This document shows positions 47,901-59,000 of a stretch of DNA of 64,000 bases, piece after piece. The position numbers were made by a program, and so were the translations under genes. Origin of the DNA: Linnemannia hyalina (taxonomy: Eukaryota > Mortierellomycota > Mortierellomycetes > Mortierellales > Mortierellaceae); the NCBI GenBank assembly GCA_019671135.1, contig JAHRHY010000007.1:2294001-2358000 (forward strand), written 5' to 3'. The notes below the pieces were generated by a model. The model was given only the letters and a program-made list of their open reading frames with translations. It was not told the origin of the DNA and did not search any database. The first letter of the stretch is position 1; each line of letters starts with the position of its first letter.

Positions 47901-50900
47901 TGATCCATATGGCCGACAACTTTGGTTACAGAATTTGCTCCGCTGCGTCTGCCGAGGTCGAGAAGAACACAGAGTACTACCCCGTCAAGTTCCTCCTCCT
48001 GGGTCTGTTTGATATTATTCGCCAACGCGACATTCCTTATGGCTCCAAGTCGACCAACACTACTGTGTCGCCTCCACTGACCACATATGGTGTTGAGGAG
48101 GGTGAGATTCTCCCAAACCCTGTTACCATTGTGACTGGTCCTGCGACAAGCGCTGCGGAGGAAGAACTTCATCTACTTCCTGCCACGATTGGTAGCCCTG
48201 GAATGCTGCAGCCCAAATCAGGCGTCATACAAGCTACCGATACTTCGACAACTGTACCGTCCACACATCTGGATCGCCGCCGCGCAAGCAACTTCTCGAT
48301 CGACTTGGACGACTGCCCGACGATCAGCCAGTATGGAGAGCCCTCTGCTCGTCGTTCGGCATCGATGACAAAGCTGGAGGCATACATCATCGTCTGCTTG
48401 GCCAAGATTGGGGAGAAGGATTCCAAACTCTTGCCCAAGCTGAACAAGATCATTTCGGCCATCTCTTCTGACAATGCGACCCCACTGGTGGAAGAGCGCG
48501 ACGACGATATCCTTGCCGACTTTATTGTCGACATCCTTAACTATGCCAGTCGCTTCGTCAAGATTATCGTCATGTTTGAGGACCTCCAATGTAAGTTATC
48601 CTTATCATATTTGATGTCGCAAGGTTGTAAGCCATCTGTAGAAGAAAACTGATCACAGTATTTACTGAATGAAAATAGGGTGCGACAAAAAGTCCTTGAA
48701 TATCTATCGAACCATTCATGAGCGTTGTCCTATGGTCTTGGTCGTCCTCTTCTCCCGCCCCCAGCGAGATTACGGCGGCAACATCGCCATTCAAGCATTC
48801 GCCAACCACCCACACCATCTTGAAATCGCTCTCGAGGGACTCAAGCGCCGCGAAATCGAGCTCGCCCTCATCAAGGCCTTCAAGACCAGCGGCGTCACTA
48901 GAGTCAGTCCAGAGGTCATTGAGCTGGTCCAACAACGAACCAAGGGCAACCCCAAGTTTGTTAAGAACATGGCCACGATGCTCATGGATTTCTGTCACGT
49001 CAACATTGTCGATGGTGAGCTCCTCTCTACAGGTCAGGAGGCCAACTCGGACCCCTCGTCCAAGGTTATGGAGGAGATGGTGATGAAGCAGGATCGCAAG
49101 CGGACAACGTTGATGCAGTACGATCGTCTTCGGCCTCGGTTTCAGGACTTTCTCAAGATTGCAAGTTGTCTCGGTGACAGGTTCTCACTTGCCGAGATCG
49201 CCGCCATTCGACCGTTGGAGAACTTGCTAGGAACCCCGGAACCGGGCAAGTCGTACGCCAATGTCATCAGCGATCAGGACACTTATCGGTTCCTGTCCAT
49301 GGCCACGGACCAACAGACCAACATTCAGTTCTCCAACAGCGTCGTTCTTCAGACCATCTACACCTTTGGGTCGCCCTCCACGGCTGGCCACATTTACGAT
49401 TCGATCCCTTATGAAGAGCGTGTCGGCTACCACCTCAAGATGGGCCAGTTCTACGAGTCCTTCCTGGAGCAAGGATACATTGAAGATCTGACCGAGCTGC
49501 CATTGAACGGACAGGATCTGCTGCCCCAGATCACCCGCCACTACATGAAGACCGAGCACACAGAGAAGAAGATCAAGTACCTCAAGGCCCTCTCTTCATT
49601 CGATCTCAAGAGCAACATGTTGACCAACGCCACCCAGAACATCAACGACTTGATCTTTATCCTCGACACGGTACCAGGCGCCAGGGAGATGGTCAGCCAG
49701 GAGGACTTGGCCGATATTTATAGGATCAAGGGCGAGTCGCTCTCGAAGCGGATGCGGATCGAGGAGGCTGAGCCGGCTTTGATGGAGAGTCTGGCCTATT
49801 ACGGGATCGCTTGGCCGCAGACAAAGCAACAGTGGAAGGTGGAGCTCCTGCGCGAAGGTCTCAAGTTCAAGTTCCACCATATCCGAGGAGCAACGCCAGT
49901 GCAGCCACCCAAGCACGGCCAGCGAGAGCCAAAGGCCAAAGTTGAGGGCAAGGAGAAGGTGCGGTACCAGCGCATCATTCGCGTGATGTATTGTCTCCAG
50001 AACATCTACTTTTGGTTGACCCACCCCAGTGCCGCCATGCTGGCGTGTCTCTACACGCTCAAGTATTCCAGGAAGTTGGGTCAACCCTCCGGAATCCAGA
50101 CGGCGTCATTAGGACGGATGGGTCTCTTGTACTACTTTCAGAACAAGAAGCGGCTCTGCGAAAAGTACATGAACGACTCCTGGGCCATGGACAAGGATGG
50201 ACAATCGTCCGAGGGCATGCTCCCTGCCATGGCTGCATATGTTGAGTACAGTGAAGGTCGACTGGAGGAAGCTCACCGGCTGTTGGTCAAGTCGATCCAA
50301 GAGTCCAAGACGTTTGGTGTTGTCACCCATCTAGCGTCCTTCTACCGAGCCGTGATCATGAAGTCTGCCTACCGGATGTGGGAAGGTGCCTACAATATCC
50401 ACCCAGAAGACTGCCAGCTTCTCCGCACCCTCTCGGCGGTAGCGATCCAGAACGGCGACTCGGAAGGCGAGACCCTATTCGCGATCCCTACCCTGTCCAA
50501 TCTCCTCCTTCAAGATCGACTCCGTGAGGCCGAGTCATGGGTGGTCCTGATCGAAAAGTTCATCATGCCCAAGGCCCGGTTGATGAATCTCTTGATCGGC
50601 CATAGTATCCTCGGGTACTACTACGCTAGGATAGGTCAATACGAGAAGTCGCGGCTCTACCTGGAGTTGTTTGGCGACGTGATTGATATCCCGGCCGGAG
50701 GCGCACATCCGTTCCCCGTGATGAGTTGTATGTTCTCGTTGATGTCACTGTACGAGATGCTCGAGAACGGCCGGTCGATCGAGAATGATGCCGCTTGTCC
50801 ATCCACATTCCTTCAAACGCGAGCTCCAATCATTATCGGACATATCCTGAACTACCTCAAGAACGAACCCGCATCCCCCATCCCAAAATCATACACCTGT

Positions 50901-51800
50901 CTCGGCGAGAGTCTGATGTCTCTATTGACCCCAGGTCGTGAGAAGGAAGGAACCCAGAGATTGGTCCAAGGCTACAAGGAGCTGAGCGGGCACCTGAACG
51001 GACTGCATTTCGTAAAGGCCTACTTTCTGGCGCGAGTCGGTCGATATTGTCCAGACCCTGCCCAGAAAGAGATCTACTACCGAGAAGCCCACGAGTTGTT
51101 CATCAAGATGTCGATGGATTCCTCGTTTTGGCTCTCGGACCCCAACTCGCCCTGGATCCCGCCTACAAGAGCAGCCGCCGGCGGTCCGGAGGAGCACCGT
51201 CGTAGTTTCATCCGCAGCGACATGCCAACGGCTACCCACTCTGCTCCCATGGAAATGGGAACCCTGGGTTGGGCTGTTGCAGAGGCCAAAGTGCATCCTG
51301 AGGTCCTCCAGCAGCCCTTCAGTCGCAACGGCAGCGGCGGTGTCGACCCACCACCCGGTATGGACACCAACCAATCTGGAGCAATAAAAGGCGAAGGATG
51401 GGGAGTCAACGCAACAGACCAGGCCTTGTCGATGCCATCACCTCCTGCAGCAGCAGCAGCACCATCTGATTCCGCCATTGCTCCTTGGGCTAACGAAAAA
51501 GGGACAGGAGCAGAAGGAAAAGCGGGAGAAGGGGCGAGACCGAGATCGGAACTCGAGCCAGAAATGAACTTTGAGAGCCATTTGACGCTGACGGCGAGCA
51601 GTACCGGTACAGTCCTCAAGGTTCCCAAGTGCCATAGCTATGTGGCATTGGACGAGGGGTTGTTTGATTACGAGCTGGCGACGGCTGCGAGGGTGACGTG
51701 TCCTCCTGTCCAGGATATGAATGGTGGCAATACTGGCGGTGTTGTTAACCTTGCCGGGGTGGAATTCAATGGCCAAGCGACCCAAGGCCAAGTTATGTAA
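44942..51800 (+). CDS. Soluble adenylyl cyclase (ADCY10-like): two class III cyclase domains, P-loop ATPase and helical-repeat region
   Basis: Exons are 44942-45021, 45191-45299, 45467-45586, 45686-46505, 46602-46932, 47017-47201, 47301-48590 and 48679-51800, giving 2018 residues. Intron 1 is GC-AG, forced by reading phase; the others are GT-AG. C1 starts FGAVLMVDIVGFSQ (metal Asp D57) and GGDVVKFLGDALLVVF (K103, metal Asp D107). It is split by a ~200-residue Ser/Gly-rich insert and resumes at HMALSAGDIT. C2 (about 549-660) has GATLLCAFGLPYP and IVGDTIVIAVRIL, where the usual catalytic Asn is Val (V631) while Arg (R635) is kept. The Walker A motif GPRGSGKS is at 736-743 and Walker B VMFEDLQWCD follows. 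Then come ~900 TPR-like helical residues and a Ser-rich tail. The family makes cAMP from ATP in the cytoplasm and in animals responds to bicarbonate. Activity here is uncertain. Confidence 0.9.
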
Positions 51801-51951
51801 AGTATTGTATTTGTGATTATTAAACTGCATATTTGTTCAAGTTTATATATGTACACCAGTTCATAAAGATATATCATAGAGATATGATTGAACTTAGTAC
51901 AACGCTGCTCTACAAAAGTATTATGAAAAGGATGATAAAGGTTCCAGGTGC

Positions 51952-53961
51952 TCAAGGTCCGACGCCAAGCTTAGCAGGGGCGCCATCCATGGTCAAATGA
52001 AAGAAAAACGAGCCCTGCATACGCCTCACGATCTCCCTGGTCTGTGCCTGCTGTGGACCGTGCACTTTCGCAGCCCATTGGCCTCCCTGCTCGATAATGA
52101 ACGACTCCAAGTACGGCAGACACCGCCCCGCCACACCCCTCGTCTGGATCTCTTCCAGCAGATCTGCAACCTGCTCCAGCGTTCCTGCAATCGACTGGTC
52201 CCTCTCTCGACGCCTGTACCCGCGCGACATCCTTTCGGGGATAACCCGACCGCCACTTCCACCGCGATATATCCGGATCTGATCCTGGATTCCTGCTAGG
52301 ATCTTGGCATTCAGGGCGCGTTGCATGGGTGTCGGGTCGGGGTGTAACCAGGCTAGGTCACGTTCTGTGAATTGTCCCTCGCGCATGGACTTGACACGGA
52401 GTCGTTCGAGGTCAGACATTCGTCGCAAAAGGCACATCCCTCCCTCGAGAGAAAAGTCGATATTCGGACAGTCGATTCGTAGATCCTTCATCTTCAAGAA
52501 CGCCCCCGTGAGTCCGATAAAGATGTGGCGAGAGAGCCATAGGTTGGCGGGACCTTGAGAGACACCGTTAGGGGATAGCACATCACTTTCGTGGTGGGAG
52601 AGTAAATGGAGTGTTTGGAGGCCCTTGCATGTCCATGCGTTCTCGGGTGCCAGGAAGCCCGACTCAAAGTAAGAGAGTGGATAGTTAGCGCCCATGATCT
52701 TGAGGTGCACCAACGTTGCTGCCAGAGGGGAGATCAGGTACGCGTGTAAGGCCTTGTGGATTCCTGCAGAATTGCCCTCCTTGTGAATCTCGAGACCCCG
52801 TAAACAGCTCAGGGCAGCCACTTGGATTTCAGCCGGCCCGCGAGGGAGCAAGAAGTCCATCAAGCTATCGTTGAATAAGTCGCCCCTGCTAAAAGACCAA
52901 TTGGGCACCGACACAAACGTGCTCCTGAAAACGTTCATCTCGTTCGCGAGATAATTAGTCCCGCAAAAGCTGACCTGGACAAACTCGAGTCGTGGACAGG
53001 ACTGCCCAATGTGGTGAAGGAACGCGATCCGACGTAAGGGTTCAGCATTGACCTTTCCTGTTTTTGCATTGAGCCTTCCAAGATACAGCGAGAAGAGCTC
53101 CAGCTTGACCAGATCTGGACTGGCGCCGGTCACGGTATCCAAGAGCAGCTGTGAGACCAGGATGTCCTTCATCGTCAAACTCTGCAGAGCCAGCGGTCGG
53201 TCAGAAGCAGTCCGGGTCCAAAGCGTATGGTCCTTTGACAGCACCACCTGCACAGCGGCTTCATTAGTCCGTCCCGCAAGTGACAGCTCCCTCAGCATTG
53301 GACAGGCATCCAGAATGAAATCCAGCTCGAACGAGGTCTGACTGGACTTTGACAGGTTCTCGATCCTAACCTCCTGAAGCCTGCTCGCAAAAGGAACTGA
53401 ACATTTGAACAGCGACTCCATCCGTGCCTGGACACGTGTTTCCGTTGGCTGGTAGCCTTCAAACACCAGTCGAGATATCTTTGCCAACCCGCTGCCCTCG
53501 GAAACATTCTGAACTTGATTGAAGAGCTCTTGCCAGACACCGTCGTTGCCATGGAAACTTTTCCTCACCAGCGTCATATATGGTTTCGACGAGACGATAC
53601 GCAACACCTTTGCATCCGGCAAGATTTTTGTCAACAGCTCCAGACGCTCCCCGCGCCCTAGGTTGGCCGACCAGGTGGCGACAACGGGTGGAAGGGGACA
53701 GAGCCGACGGGAGACGTCGAGCCAGTCGTGACAGACCAGACTTGCGTATTGGATGACGGCATAAGGGGAGAGGAAGGCAAAGATGTGGGCCAACAGTTCT
53801 GGGATACTGAGGACTCGGTGCGGTGTTGGCGGCGCAGTGGCAGTGTCGATAGTTGGTGTTGAGGCGATGGCTGGAATTGGTGTTTCGGGTTTGGGCCTGG
53901 CCAGGGTCAGGGATGAAATTAGAAGAGAAAGAGTGTGTTCATTCTTTTTTGGTTTTGTCAT
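51952..53961 (-). CDS. F-box protein with leucine-rich-repeat-like region
   Basis: An intronless 669-residue protein. The F-box is at about residues 46-90: VLSIPELLAHIFAFLSPYAV followed by YASLVCHDWLDVSRRL. The remainder has irregular leucine-rich segments (LQSLTMKDILVSQLLLD, LVHLKIMGANYPLSYF, MKDLRIDCPNIDFSL) as in substrate-recognition F-box/LRR proteins of SCF ubiquitin ligases. The 3' end lies 151 bp from the convergent cyclase gene. The ATG chosen opens the frame with MTKPKKNEHTLSLL. The substrate cannot be predicted. Such F-box/LRR paralogs are numerous in Mortierella-type genomes (general knowledge, not shown here). Confidence 0.85.
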   Translation of the reverse strand: MTKPKKNEHTLSLLISSLTLARPKPETPIPAIASTPTIDTATAPPTPHRVLSIPELLAHIFAFLSPYAVIQYASLVCHDWLDVSRRLCPLPPVVATWSANLGRGERLELLTKILPDAKVLRIVSSKPYMTLVRKSFHGNDGVWQELFNQVQNVSEGSGLAKISRLVFEGYQPTETRVQARMESLFKCSVPFASRLQEVRIENLSKSSQTSFELDFILDACPMLRELSLAGRTNEAAVQVVLSKDHTLWTRTASDRPLALQSLTMKDILVSQLLLDTVTGASPDLVKLELFSLYLGRLNAKTGKVNAEPLRRIAFLHHIGQSCPRLEFVQVSFCGTNYLANEMNVFRSTFVSVPNWSFSRGDLFNDSLMDFLLPRGPAEIQVAALSCLRGLEIHKEGNSAGIHKALHAYLISPLAATLVHLKIMGANYPLSYFESGFLAPENAWTCKGLQTLHLLSHHESDVLSPNGVSQGPANLWLSRHIFIGLTGAFLKMKDLRIDCPNIDFSLEGGMCLLRRMSDLERLRVKSMREGQFTERDLAWLHPDPTPMQRALNAKILAGIQDQIRIYRGGSGGRVIPERMSRGYRRRERDQSIAGTLEQVADLLEEIQTRGVAGRCLPYLESFIIEQGGQWAAKVHGPQQAQTREIVRRMQGSFFFHLTMDGAPAKLGVGP

Positions 53962-54130
53962 TGCGAGTGGTTATTGTGTTTGTGAAAGAGTGTTGGATGT
54001 TGTTCAAGGGTGCATGTGAGATGGAAAAGAAGAGAGAGAGAAAAAATGAAATAAACACGTTCGCCCATTTGTTGGTTCAGAAATAGAGAGAGTACAGGGG
54101 GACAAGAGTCGACACAAACGGCCGGTTGTT

Positions 54131-54136
54131 TTTATT
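54131..54136 (-). terminator. Polyadenylation signal of the OST3/OST6 gene
   Basis: AATAAA on the minus strand (plus TTTATT) lies 46 nt past the stop codon. Confidence 0.5.
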
Positions 54137-54181
54137 TCTACGTCTACCGCAATCAATCAAGGAGGGAAGTAACAAAACCAT

Positions 54182-55774
54182 CTAACGGAACATGAGCGTG
54201 AAGGGGTAACCAGGGTTCTTCAGCTTGAAGACCTGGATAAGAATACTGAACACAAGCGTAAACATGCCCATGCACACCCACACTGTTGCACGCTGGCCCA
54301 CAGGGTTCTCAATCCGGGGCACAACCGCAATCAGTCCAATCGCTGCTCCTGTCAACAACGAGTACAACACAGCAATGATCTGCGTCTCCAATCCAAACTG
54401 GTTCTGGAATCCACTCGCAATAAAGCCTGAGCGACCCTGCTGCGAAGGCATAGAGTAAGGGGGGTTACGGATCTGGTTCCACATGTGTCCCGAGATCATC
54501 ACAAAGATAATGATCTATTTTCATATCCATGACCAGATAAAAACACGCATTAGCATTAACGGTTCACATAGTCAGTCGCGTTATCTTTCCAAGCTAACAA
54601 ATATTAAACGCAATTGAACAAAAGGGATATCTAGGTAATTGAACGAAGTGTACATCGAAGCAAACTAATATCATCGAAAGGTGTAACAAGGGCGAAGAAC
54701 TTACCATGGAAATAGTAGACCAGAAATACTTGCTGCCAAAGATCTTGCGTCCCTTTCTAACGAAAAGAATGACAGAAAAGACAGCTGTAAAAGTGCCAAG
54801 GACCTTGACAGCCAAGCCCATAAAGTCAAAGGGACGCTGCACTGGGACTCTGACTCCCGATCTCGCCTGCAACCACGCAGCGAATGGCTCCGCCTGGAAA
54901 CCACTATCCTCGTTAAAACATAAAGAAGTATGCAGTGTTAACCATCAGGTTTAGCCGGCGGATGCGCGCATATTGGTGACCTCTCACAGAGCTGTATGGT
55001 GTTCGTTGTCTGGTATATCCTTGTTTGTCTATTATCCCATGTGCTCATAGTTCATCGTAGTCCGATCCGGTGTAGTCCAGTGAGGTTTAACCCTGAGCCA
55101 AACAAGCCGACAACCAATATCCAATTGAACAAAGAAAGAAAAGAGAGTGATGTACCTCTTTCCAAAGTCATAACGGTCTTGGGAAGGATCGCCAGAGATG
55201 CTGCTAGAAGCAGGGAAATACAAGACGGAGGGAGCGCTGTTCATGCCAAACTTTTGAAAGATAGCCTGTCCAGCCTTGAAATCGAGGATGCTGAAGAAGA
55301 GCTGCGACTTGTTCGCCAACTTGGACCAGCCAGCGGCGACCATCTTGTATTCGGGGTCAAAGTTCCTATTTTTTTTTCAATTGCTCCGTTTTAGTTAGTA
55401 TACTGTATCGTCCTTCGTGTTTGCATTGGTGTGTGAGATAAAACGCGATTAAAAACACGAAAAAAAGCGAATGTGATTTACAAGCAGGGAACACAGTTGA
55501 ACTCGGGGCTGATGGCGGTGAAGAGAACGACCATGGAGTAGTTGCGAGGCTTGGCCATAACATCTTCAAAGGCAAGCGAGTCGAGTTGGATGACGCCCTT
55601 GTTCTTGACCGCCTTGGCCTCGAGGCGGGCGACCTTCTTCTGGAGGAGGGCCTCATTGTCGTTCTGGGGCTGGGCGTGAGCGAACAAGGATGATGTAGAG
55701 GAGGAAGACGCGCTGAGGAAGGCGACCAGGGCCAGGAGCAAGGTCAGGAACAGCGTCCTGGAGATGACAGCCAT
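54182..55774 (-). CDS. OST3: Oligosaccharyltransferase subunit OST3/OST6
   Basis: Four exons (55774-55482, 55365-55156, 54903-54705, 54514-54182), GT-AG and in phase, give 344 residues, close to yeast Ost3 (350). A signal peptide (MAVISRTLFLTLLLALVAF) precedes a lumenal thioredoxin-like domain with the redox motif C94-V-P-C97 (EFNCVPC). Four membrane helices follow: FMGLAVKVLGTFTAVFSVIL, IIIFVMISGHMW, QIIAVLYSLLTGAAIGLIAV and VWVCMGMFTLVFSILI. The protein is part of the ER N-glycosylation complex, where it holds acceptor proteins by mixed disulfides. It cannot be assigned to Ost3 rather than Ost6 from sequence alone. The C-terminus ends NPGYPFTLMFR. Confidence 0.95.
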
Positions 55775-56016
55775 GGTTGTTGTTTTAGTTTGTTTGGCTG
55801 GTTTAAAGGGAGATGTAATAAGAGAAGAAAGAAAAAAGAGAAGTGAAAGTGACAGAGATGATGCTCCTTCTTCTCAACCGTCCCTTTGGTCCTTTGGCTC
55901 GTTGGCAGTCCACGACAGGCGCACAATCGCGCTCTCTTGATGAAATGAACGTTATTGAAGGTACCCTTAAACACATCACGTGAATGAATCTATTAAAATG
56001 ATACAACTACATTAGA

Positions 56017-59000
56017 TTACACAGCGACGGCGACCTCGGTAAGACAAGACTCGCTAGACTCATCGTCTGTAGACACCTCAAGGTGCTCCAACTCGGCAGA
56101 CGGACGCCCAGACGGTCCATCTACTTCTGCAACAATAGTTGCTTCTTCTGCTTCTATTACTAATACTGCTTCTGCTGCGGCAACCGCGGCTGCCGCTGCT
56201 GCTTCCTGAGACTCACGCGCCTCAGTCTGGAAACGGATCGACTGCTCAAGACACTCGACATAGATCTGGTACTTAACCATCTCCTTCAACAAGTACCGCG
56301 ACCGCCGCTCCCAATTGTTAAATGCCTTGTTGTAATTATGGGACTTTGGCAAGAACTATTTGTCAGAACAAGAGGATAAAGAGGCATTGTTAATATATGA
56401 ACAAAACACATATTTCAAACAAACACAAAAACAAAAAAAAAGACAGAGAAACATACGAGCTTCATCATGGGCACGCGCTGCTCTTGGTGGGACTCCATCT
56501 CGGACTCGAGACTAATAACCTGGCGCTTCAGGTTTTCGCACTGTTCCTCCTCCGTCATTTGGACCATGCTCAGCGTAGGAATCGGCGGGCTCCAATCAAA
56601 CAGAAGCACACGGTCTCCCAAAGGCACATTCTGTGATCCGAAATGTTTTGACGACGACGATTTGATCGATGATGTCCTCCCGCCTCCAATACCAGAGCCA
56701 TATCCACCACCTCCATACCCAAATCCAGAGTGCGTTGGCGATGGCAGCGAGGCTCCTCCTCCCGAGACCGCTGGGGGTGGGAAATTCAAGAAGCTTGATC
56801 CTGCTGGCTTGGGTCCGTTCTTGATACTTGCATCGTCATCTTCACCGCTCAGCATAAGCAGACTGGTCCCGCTAGAGTTGCCGTTGGGCACAATTGAGGA
56901 GGTCGATGAAGAAGCCGTCAAGGAATGACCATGTGTTAATCCTGCATGCCCACTCTCGCCCCAGGCCGACTCGCCATCCTGCTCCAGCAAATCAAGGCAC
57001 CGACCCCATCCATAATCCATGTTGACAACTCCTCCTGAAAGTGGTTCCTTGGAGGTCTTGGCGGCCCAGTAGTTGCATGTCCTGGCCCATTCCTCACACT
57101 CAAGTGCGGTCGCCGTCTGGAAGAGGAACACTGCCCCTGAGTGAAGCTGAATAGCGAAGACATGTCGTCTTGCCGAGGAGTAACCTGGCGGTGGGAGGAT
57201 GTTGGTAATGGTGTGCTGTAACCGGATCTCATCCAACAGGATACCTTGTTCTTCAAACGCCTGACCCATCTGACCATCGGCCCTAAACATCGACAGTCCT
57301 CCTTGGTCCAGAACAACTAACAGCTGACGCCAGGCACGATGGGACGCCTTCTTGTCAGGTCGCTCCAACAGGTGTTTCCGGTGGAGGATGCCCTCCATCT
57401 GGAATCTAGGCTGATGGTCGGTGCCGCTGTTTCCGCTGGGACTGACTCCTCTGCTCACAGTCTTTACGCTTTGCTGAGATTGTTGACGGGACACGGGAGG
57501 AACATCCAGGCGTGTTGTTGTGCTTGAGGCAGTCGAATGAGTAGAACTGCCCAATGAGACTGAAGGTGGAGGGAGAAGCGAGTATCGACTGTTGCCAACG
57601 CGAACACCATCGGCATTGCCATTCTGGGAAGCCGCACCCTGATGCGATTGTGAGGACGGCGCAAGTCCGCGAGACCCTGCCGACGACTGGGCGTTCAGGC
57701 GCTTCATGGCATCCTGGCGTAGCTGTTTGGTGCGTGTGTTGATGGAGTTACGGCGCACCATCCCGACAATAATGTTCTCGCGGCCATTGTTGGCACCGGA
57801 CTGGCCGTTTCCAGAGTCGCCCCCAAGACCGCCAAAACCTGCATCAATCAGTGCAGAAGGCTGGACCTGTCGTGACATCCTAGGCAGGAACCCGCCTCCC
57901 GGGCCACCTCTGGCCGAGCCTTGGTGAGGTCCTGATGCCGAATGAGGGAAGGTGGAGGAAGTAGGCGTTAAAGGAGTGGTGGAAGGAAGCAAGATCTGGT
58001 TGTGCTTGACCGTAGTGTAGATGTCCTTGAGCAAAATCTCGAGTTCGCTCATCCACCACCGTCCATTTCCATGGCCGCCGTTAGCCTTGGGGTCCACGCC
58101 CATCTTGGAGCTCTTGCTCTGATGCGAAGTTCCTGACCGCCAACTCTTGACGCTAGGTGTCCGTTTCTTGCCTCCAGAACCGTGGGTCGATCCATGGACG
58201 CTCAGCTCACCGGTCTCTGTCCTTGTCAACAACAGTCCATTGGCACTTGAGTCCTCTGAAGCCCGGTCTGCCTGTGATGTCTGCGCCAGGACAACCTGGA
58301 GTGTATTCTTAACGAACGCCGACCGGGACATCTTGCTGGAGTTCGACTGTTGGACGACATGCAGATCGGTGTTGAGCAGCAGGATTGAGTAGGTAATCGC
58401 ATGGACGACATCCTTGCTGCCGAGGATAGACTGGTGGTTGCAATCGATATACCGTTGTGCAAACGCCTCCAAGACTCGGTCGACCTCCTGGGTCTCACCT
58501 TTGAGCATCAACTTTTGACAGAGCTGCCGGAAGGCGTCGTCGAGCCGCTTGCCAGAAAAGTCAAAGTGGTTCATATAGTGGGTGACCACACGACGGTTGA
58601 ACGGCTTGGCGGCTCCCAGATAACAAGAGATCTCGTCCCGCTTCAAGAACGACTCGTCCTCGTCAAAGCACCGCTTGGAAGTGTTGTACGCCGGGTCATC
58701 CGTGGTCTCTCTGGGCAAAATCGGCGTTGGACGTTCCAGTACGAGCGAGGTGAACTTGACCGTAACCTCTGCGGATGGTGATGGTGATGGTGATCGTGAT
58801 GCGGCGTGGGATTCCTCTGGTATTTGAAGGACAGACGTCGACATGCGGCGGCCGGCCAAGGATGGAGTGGCACCAAGCGTTGGCTCATCCTCGGTTATTG
58901 TTAACGATGTTGAAGTCACCATCATGGAAACTGGTCGTGCTGGTAAAGGCTTCTCTCCCGATTCCGCTCCAGGTACCGAGAGGGTGTCTGGTGTCAATGG

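Noticed and set aside
7385..51800. A cAMP/morphogenesis cluster joining the WOPR factor and the adenylyl cyclase
   Set aside because: The two genes are over 30 kb apart with unrelated housekeeping genes between them. Proximity alone does not support a functional cluster.
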